Shown here: piece after piece, positions 59,441 to 64,000 of the stretch
How positions within the stretch are numbered: the first letter of the stretch is position 1
How the letters are laid out: each line of letters starts with the position of its first letter
Source of the DNA: Polytrichum commune
Lineage: Eukaryota; Streptophyta; Polytrichopsida; Polytrichales; Polytrichaceae
DNA: 64,000 nt
Reading direction: 5' to 3'
Assembly (NCBI GenBank): GCA_950295325.1
Contig: OX485804.1
Span: forward strand, 9,734,001-9,798,000
Notes under the pieces: generated by a model
The model's database searches: none
What the model saw: only the letters and a program-made list of their open reading frames with translations
Told to the model about the DNA's origin: nothing
Program-made: the position numbers and the translations under genes

Positions 59441-59650
59441 TGAAGGAATGTTCTATAATTAAGGCGTTTCATAGATCTTCTAACTAGACTTTGACCTAGA
59501 TGTAAGTCACCTACTTCATTAACTACCTAAATGTGAAGGAATGTTCTATAATTAAGGCGTTTCATAGATCTTCTAGCTAGACTTTGACGTAGATGTGAGT
59601 CACCTACTTCATTAACTACCTAAATGTGAGTCACCTACTTCATTAAGTAC
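59441..59650. repeat. 93-bp tandem duplication
   Basis: TGAAGGAATGTTCTATAATT starts at 59441 and again at 59534, with nearly identical following sequence. A partial third copy ends near 59650. Confidence 0.9.
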
Positions 59651-59689
59651 TAAGGTAGGAGAGAGGAAATTACAGCATACAAGTGTATC

Positions 59690-60290
59690 TTTCATTCATC
59701 CGACATCAAAGCATTAAGATAGTACATAGTAAATACTAAACAATAAATATTTCACAGTAAATAGTAGACAATTTATAGTATATAATAAATAAAATACCGT
59801 TAATAGTAAAATAATATACTATAAATAGTAAATAGTAAACATCGGACATACATAGTAAATAATATACTATGTACAGTATATAATAATATAACTATGAAAA
59901 TAACGAATATCATACCATTAATAGTAATAATATACATTAAATATTAAATATTAAATACCAGACCATAAATAGTAAATAGTATACTATAAATAATAGATAA
60001 TAAAAATTCTGAAAAAAAAAATTTATTAAAAATAAAACTATAAACATTGAATATTAGGTAGTACATAGTAAATATTAGAATATAAACAGTAAATACGAGG
60101 CAGTAAATAGAAAATACCAGACAGTTAATAGTAAATAATACACAGTAAAAACAAATACTGGGCAGTAAATAATAACCAGTAAATAGTAGACAGTAAATAC
60201 TGGACAGTAAATAATAGACAGTAAATAGTAGACAGTAAATACTGGACAGTAAATAATAGACAGTAAATAGTAGACAGTAAATAAATAAAA
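59690..60290. repeat. A+T-rich array of 14-bp units with 42-bp higher-order period
   Basis: At 60178-60288 the 14-bp variants CAGTAAATAATAGA, CAGTAAATAGTAGA and CAGTAAATACTGGA cycle in fixed order with a 42-bp period. Upstream to about 59690 the same TAAATAGTA theme is present but diverged. The Tyr/Leu/Phe-rich frame on the minus strand is a repeat artefact. Confidence 0.85.
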
Positions 60291-60339
60291 AGTAACTTGG
60301 GGTCTCTACATACAAAGGTTTTGAAAACTCCTCATGTAT

Positions 60340-60535
60340 CATGCGCGGAGTGGTGGCTTAGTGGCTAAGGCCTCCATGTGGGAGCCAAGAGGTTCAAGGA
60401 TCAAATCCCTTGGCCCCCCCCCGCCCTTGGCTTATCCTTCCTTGGTAGGTATATGGCTAGGCACTTGGATGTATGTGCCTATTAAAGGGGTGGGTTGGGT
60501 GGAGGTAAGGATTGCATTTATTAATGGAGATTTCT
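60340..60535 (+). mobile_element. tRNA-derived SINE inside the CACTA element
   Basis: The A-box-like GTGGCTTAGTGGCTAAGG (about 60352) and B-box-like AGGATCAAATCCC (about 60397) are followed by a C-rich run and a body ending near TTTCTTTTAAGG. There is no cloverleaf, so it is not a tRNA gene. Confidence 0.7.
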
Positions 60536-60830
60536 TTTAAGGAGACATATTATATGAGATTAAATTAATGTACCTCTGCAATTTCCACATAATCATTAAT
60601 TATCGCGGCGATCAAGGTCATTAATTGCCACGGCCGTCAAAATCATTAATTACGGTCGCAGTCAAAGGCCTTAAACATCTCTAACACTCACTTGGTAAAA
60701 AATAGGACTGGTCCAGGATGACAGTACCCCACAGGGCTGCTTTACTTCATGACACATGTCATGACCCAAACACACTGTCATTTATGTGTCCTTTTTGTGT
60801 TAGAAAGGACCCCCATTCCTTCTAGTGTAC

Positions 60831-61513
60831 GGTTACTTTTCTTCATGGGGCAGGTCGATATTCATAAGGTGTTTGTAGTTAGGTGTGGATCTAAATAATG
60901 AACACCATAAATGCACATGTATAAAAGCACATTGAACTACGGTATCTTCAAACTTTGGTGACACTATCAACAAATGAGTCCTTGTCTGATGAGAATGATC
61001 TTTATCCTGTCATCTCAAGTAGGGAGACTAATGTCATTCGTAACGTTCCATATTTCATCCAGTGAAGGAAACCCTTAGGGAAGGAGGGATGGCCATCCCC
61101 CCCCCCCAAGAACCCCAAATGGGGGCTCATTTCTATCCCCTCTTTGTCATGTGTTGTGTGGCTAACAAGGGTGCGTGAGCTCATAAAGGTGTAAAGTTTT
61201 GAGTGTGGCGTGGTTAGGTTGTGATTACACAAGTGGCGTGATGGAGTGGTTAGGTTGGGAGTATTGTCTCTTTGTTTTCCCTTTAAAATGCTTGATTTTA
61301 GGATTTGGGAACTTGTTGTATGAGGAGAATGCCTGTTTCTTGATCGTTTTGAAGCTTGGTGTAGGGTAAATCCTCCAACTATATTGATCTTCTCAACAAT
61401 CATTCTCTTAGCTTAATAACATCATTAGGGTCCTCAAAATGTATGCCAAAAAAATTAATACCCCTCTAAAATATGTTGCATGTTGGATGTATATACAACA
61501 TTTTACACTAAGT
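60831..61513. other. No gene; C-run
   Basis: A C-run of about 11 lies near 61099. The minus-strand frame at 61002-61403 has no recognisable domain. Confidence 0.5.
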
Positions 61514-61521
61514 GAGTCCCC

Positions 61522-61811
61522 CTTGGGGGGCTCACTCCCTCTTATATTTTGCATACACGTGCGTTCGGGACCTATTTATTGGGGGGGGGGGGTTATTTAA
61601 ATTGCAGAAAAGATTATAAGGTGATGGTATTTTACATGTAAAAAGCCTGAAAATATTATATGTGATGGTATTTACATGTAAACATGTTTCACTATTTTAA
61701 AATCCCCTATTTTACATGTACATTTGTTATAAAATTTATCTACAATGAATATATTGGACCCTATTTTTTATCGCATGTTGTTCTACAATTTTCGCCAGTG
61801 AACCCCCCAAG
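61522..61811. mobile_element. hAT-type MITE with perfect 8-bp duplication
   Basis: Ends CTTGGGGGGCTCACT and AGTGAACCCCCCAAG are inverted with one mismatch. GAGTCCCC flanks both sides (61514-61521 and 61812-61819). It is 290 bp, includes a G-run near 61580 and is non-coding. Confidence 0.85.
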
Positions 61812-61903
61812 GAGTCCCCCTATACGTGTAGGGCAGTCAATGAGGAATCAAAACACATGCACTTTGGATACTCATAACTGAATTAAGAGAGGTCCAAATT
61901 TCA

Positions 61904-62399
61904 CTCAGGGAGTGCACTATTCATTAAAACCAAGCATCACGTGCGTGCATGCCCCTTATTAAAATACCCATGTATACATTTTATTTTTGCTAAAATCAAG
62001 CAATATACTTACAAATCTCATTGCTTCAAAATACATTTCCATATGTACACAAGGGTCCAAAAACAAATACAGAAATTGTATATAACATGTGTACAAATGT
62101 TTGGAAATGCAAAAATATGGCCCTATTATATGTATAATATCAAATCATGGATTTTTAGTTATAAAGTCGTTACTTAGTGGATGAAAAAACACATGATTCT
62201 TGGTCCAGGTCTGACTTGAACGTGTAAACGCGTAAATGCGTACTTTACATATATTTTTCTATAGCCTCATGTATATCTACTTCTTGCTTAATAGCAATAT
62301 GTCTCTTGTACGTACATTTTGTACATGCTTGTTTTAAATAATACCCCTTTTGTGCACCCACATGTATAAATACAGTACTTGAACAGTGCACTCCCTGGG
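61904..62399. mobile_element. hAT-type MITE with perfect 8-bp duplication
   Basis: The left end CTCAGGGAGTGCACTATTCA mirrors the right end (reverse complement CCCAGGGAGTGCACTGTTCA). AAATTTCA flanks both sides (61896-61903 and 62400-62407). It is 496 bp and non-coding. Confidence 0.88.
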
Positions 62400-62407
62400 A
62401 AATTTCA

Positions 62408-63684
62408 ATCCAAAATTTGTTGGTATTTTATCATAGATTTGTTAATGGGACACAAATTTCAAGATGTAAATATGATCAATGGTAGATGGAGAATAGTAAC
62501 TAGATAACGCATGTATACCTTACATGCGTTGCGTGGAGGCTTTAGTAGGGGTGTGTTAAGTAAACTCTAAACCCTTAAAGGTCATTTAAGGTTGTGTTTT
62601 GAAGATTCAAATGACTTCAAATGAAAGATGTTTGAGTTTTAAAATTTTTTTTACAATAAGAAGAGATGTTGTTACTTAAGAATTCCATCCATGCAACTAA
62701 AAGTTGAATTTAACATCTTGGCATGGCATGAAGTTTAGTTTTGAGATTCTAATTGCAAATAATCATAAATGATGTATAGCAACCCTAAACCATGTATACA
62801 CTAAAACATGTCATAATAGTATTAGCATGTATCTTCTCAGCCCATGTGGTTTGCCAAACATTAGGTTGCCAACCTTGGAGATAAGTGTCATAAACATAAA
62901 AATCTAAATATAATGAAATTGAATATGATAGAGTTTGCATATGACTCATTTAAAGAACATCTTTCCAAATATGCAATTTGGAGGTACATATATTATTTAA
63001 CTACGCAAAATATGCATTATCAAGATATTATCATCACTGATTCAATGTAGCAACGGGGAGCACCAATGAGAAACTTCATAGTATTGATGACACGTGCGAG
63101 CATACTGTGATCTTGCAGTAATAAAATTGTCAAAACATCTCTTGAGATGTGAACATTTCATGAGATATAGAGGATTACCCTTCATAAAAAATTATGATCA
63201 AAGTCTTTAGAGGTGACTTACAATTTCAATAGATACATTTCAGGAAACTATATCAATGAGAAGACACTTATAGTTGAGCAAGATCCGATTGTTCGAAATC
63301 AAGAGTCTTATGTAGGAATGTTTAAAAAATTAATAATAAATCAAAGTCAAAGTATGTGTGCCTAAAAATAAACACTAGTCACCATAAAACAACACCTATA
63401 TATTCTTCTTTAAAAAGTCTCAACAAGTAAGTGTGATGGTGCATTGAGTAAGCCAAAGATAAAATCATCAATTATATGCAACATTAAGTACAAAATAACT
63501 CCACTTTGGCCAATCATAATGACTAATCTAGGATTCACCCACTCAACGAAACACTATACAAAATGTCCCACAAAAGGTGAGAAATGCCCTTGTTTAATAA
63601 AGGACCCTTACACATTACAAGGCTAACTTGAGGTGGTTTTCACCTAATAAATTAACATCAGCAAAGAGTACTATGTGACACTAA
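62408..63684. other. No gene seen
   Basis: A+T-rich sequence without recognisable coding motif, RNA gene or strong repeat. Confidence 0.5.
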
Positions 63685-64000
63685 GAGCCACTTCACACAC
63701 GAGACTGAGGGCCCATGACTATTACACTTCAAACAGTCTCATTGGTGGAAAAGGCGGAGCCCGTCCAAGTTCATGCTTCACACTACGCTTGAGGGACCAA
63801 TAGAGTATGTGAATGCAAGATGGACGTAAAAGTCTACATAAATTCATACATGGCATCAAATGGATCATGTTTCATGGTCGCTTGGATTATTTTCAAAAAT
63901 CACCTCTTGGAGGTAGGCCTAACACAAAACCGGGAGACCATGGCACTCCGAAAGCTCACAACTGTTGGTTTATTCTATTTTATCATGTGGGAGGACCTAT
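63685..64000. mobile_element. PIF/Harbinger-type MITE, copy running off the window
   Basis: Starts GAGCCACTTCACACACGAGA after a TAA (63682-63684) and is colinear with 44221-44530 (CTCATTGGTGGAAAAGG, CTTGGAGGTAGGCCTAA). Its right end is beyond the window. Confidence 0.8.

Larger units (their letters stand above)
59274..60827. mobile_element. Non-autonomous CACTA element with TAC duplication
   Basis: It begins CACTAGAAGGAATGGGG and ends with the exact reverse complement of these 17 bases. TAC flanks both sides (59271-59273 and 60828-60830), the 3-bp duplication expected for CACTA elements. The 1554-bp body has no transposase; it holds a 93-bp tandem duplication, an A+T-rich repeat array and a SINE. 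Confidence 0.9.

Noticed and set aside
59944-60342. Minus-strand 132-codon frame rich in Tyr, Leu and Phe
   Set aside because: It is a translation of the 14-bp A+T-rich tandem array; residue periodicity follows the DNA repeat.
60340-60535. tRNA gene
   Set aside because: Same reason: pol III boxes without a cloverleaf, and a long non-tRNA tail.

Overview
The window looks like nuclear DNA of a land plant with a large, repeat-rich genome. Two host genes can be supported, both on the minus strand. The first (19175-23404) is an NME7-type nucleoside diphosphate kinase with a DM10 domain and two NDK domains. NME7 is an axoneme / gamma-tubulin-complex protein usually kept by lineages with flagellated cells, so I infer a plant with motile sperm (fern, lycophyte or bryophyte) rather than a flowering plant. 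The genome size implied by the repeats makes a fern or lycophyte my best guess. The second (29540-31645) is an intron-less U-box/ARM E3 ubiquitin ligase of the PUB16/PUB17 kind.

Layout. 1-9.6 kb: no gene, but an array of covarying hairpins (1.27-1.77 kb), a small inverted-repeat transposon (3.3-3.7 kb), a (GA)n-ended repeat unit (5.2-6.3 kb) and a ~630-bp higher-order tandem repeat (6.4-8.4 kb). 9.6-14.6 kb: a Penelope-like retroelement on the minus strand, split by a 2.9-kb insertion that carries a SINE. 15.1-18.0 kb: a broken unknown ORF and two more (GA)n-ended units. 19.2-23.4 kb: NME7, with a 5S-rRNA-derived SINE in an intron. 24.5-25.2 kb: a ~143-bp minisatellite. 28.7-31.6 kb: the U-box gene with a tandem array made partly of its own 3' end. 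33.7-40.8 kb: two copies of an RNase H-bearing retroelement on the plus strand; the second copy is disrupted by two MITEs. 41.8-46.8 kb: more MITEs and a tRNA-like SINE. 50.2-54.7 kb: a degenerate Copia retrotransposon abutting a CACTA/EnSpm transposase gene (54.7-57.1 kb). 59.3-60.8 kb: a non-autonomous CACTA element with a perfect 3-bp target-site duplication. 61.5-62.4 kb: two hAT-type MITEs with perfect 8-bp duplications. 63.7-64.0 kb: the start of a MITE also present at 44.2 kb.

No operon-like organisation exists. The two host genes are independent, and most of the window is the debris of successive, often nested, transposon insertions. Exon boundaries of NME7 were derived by hand from homology and GT/AG signals. 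All family assignments are from pattern recognition, without database searches.
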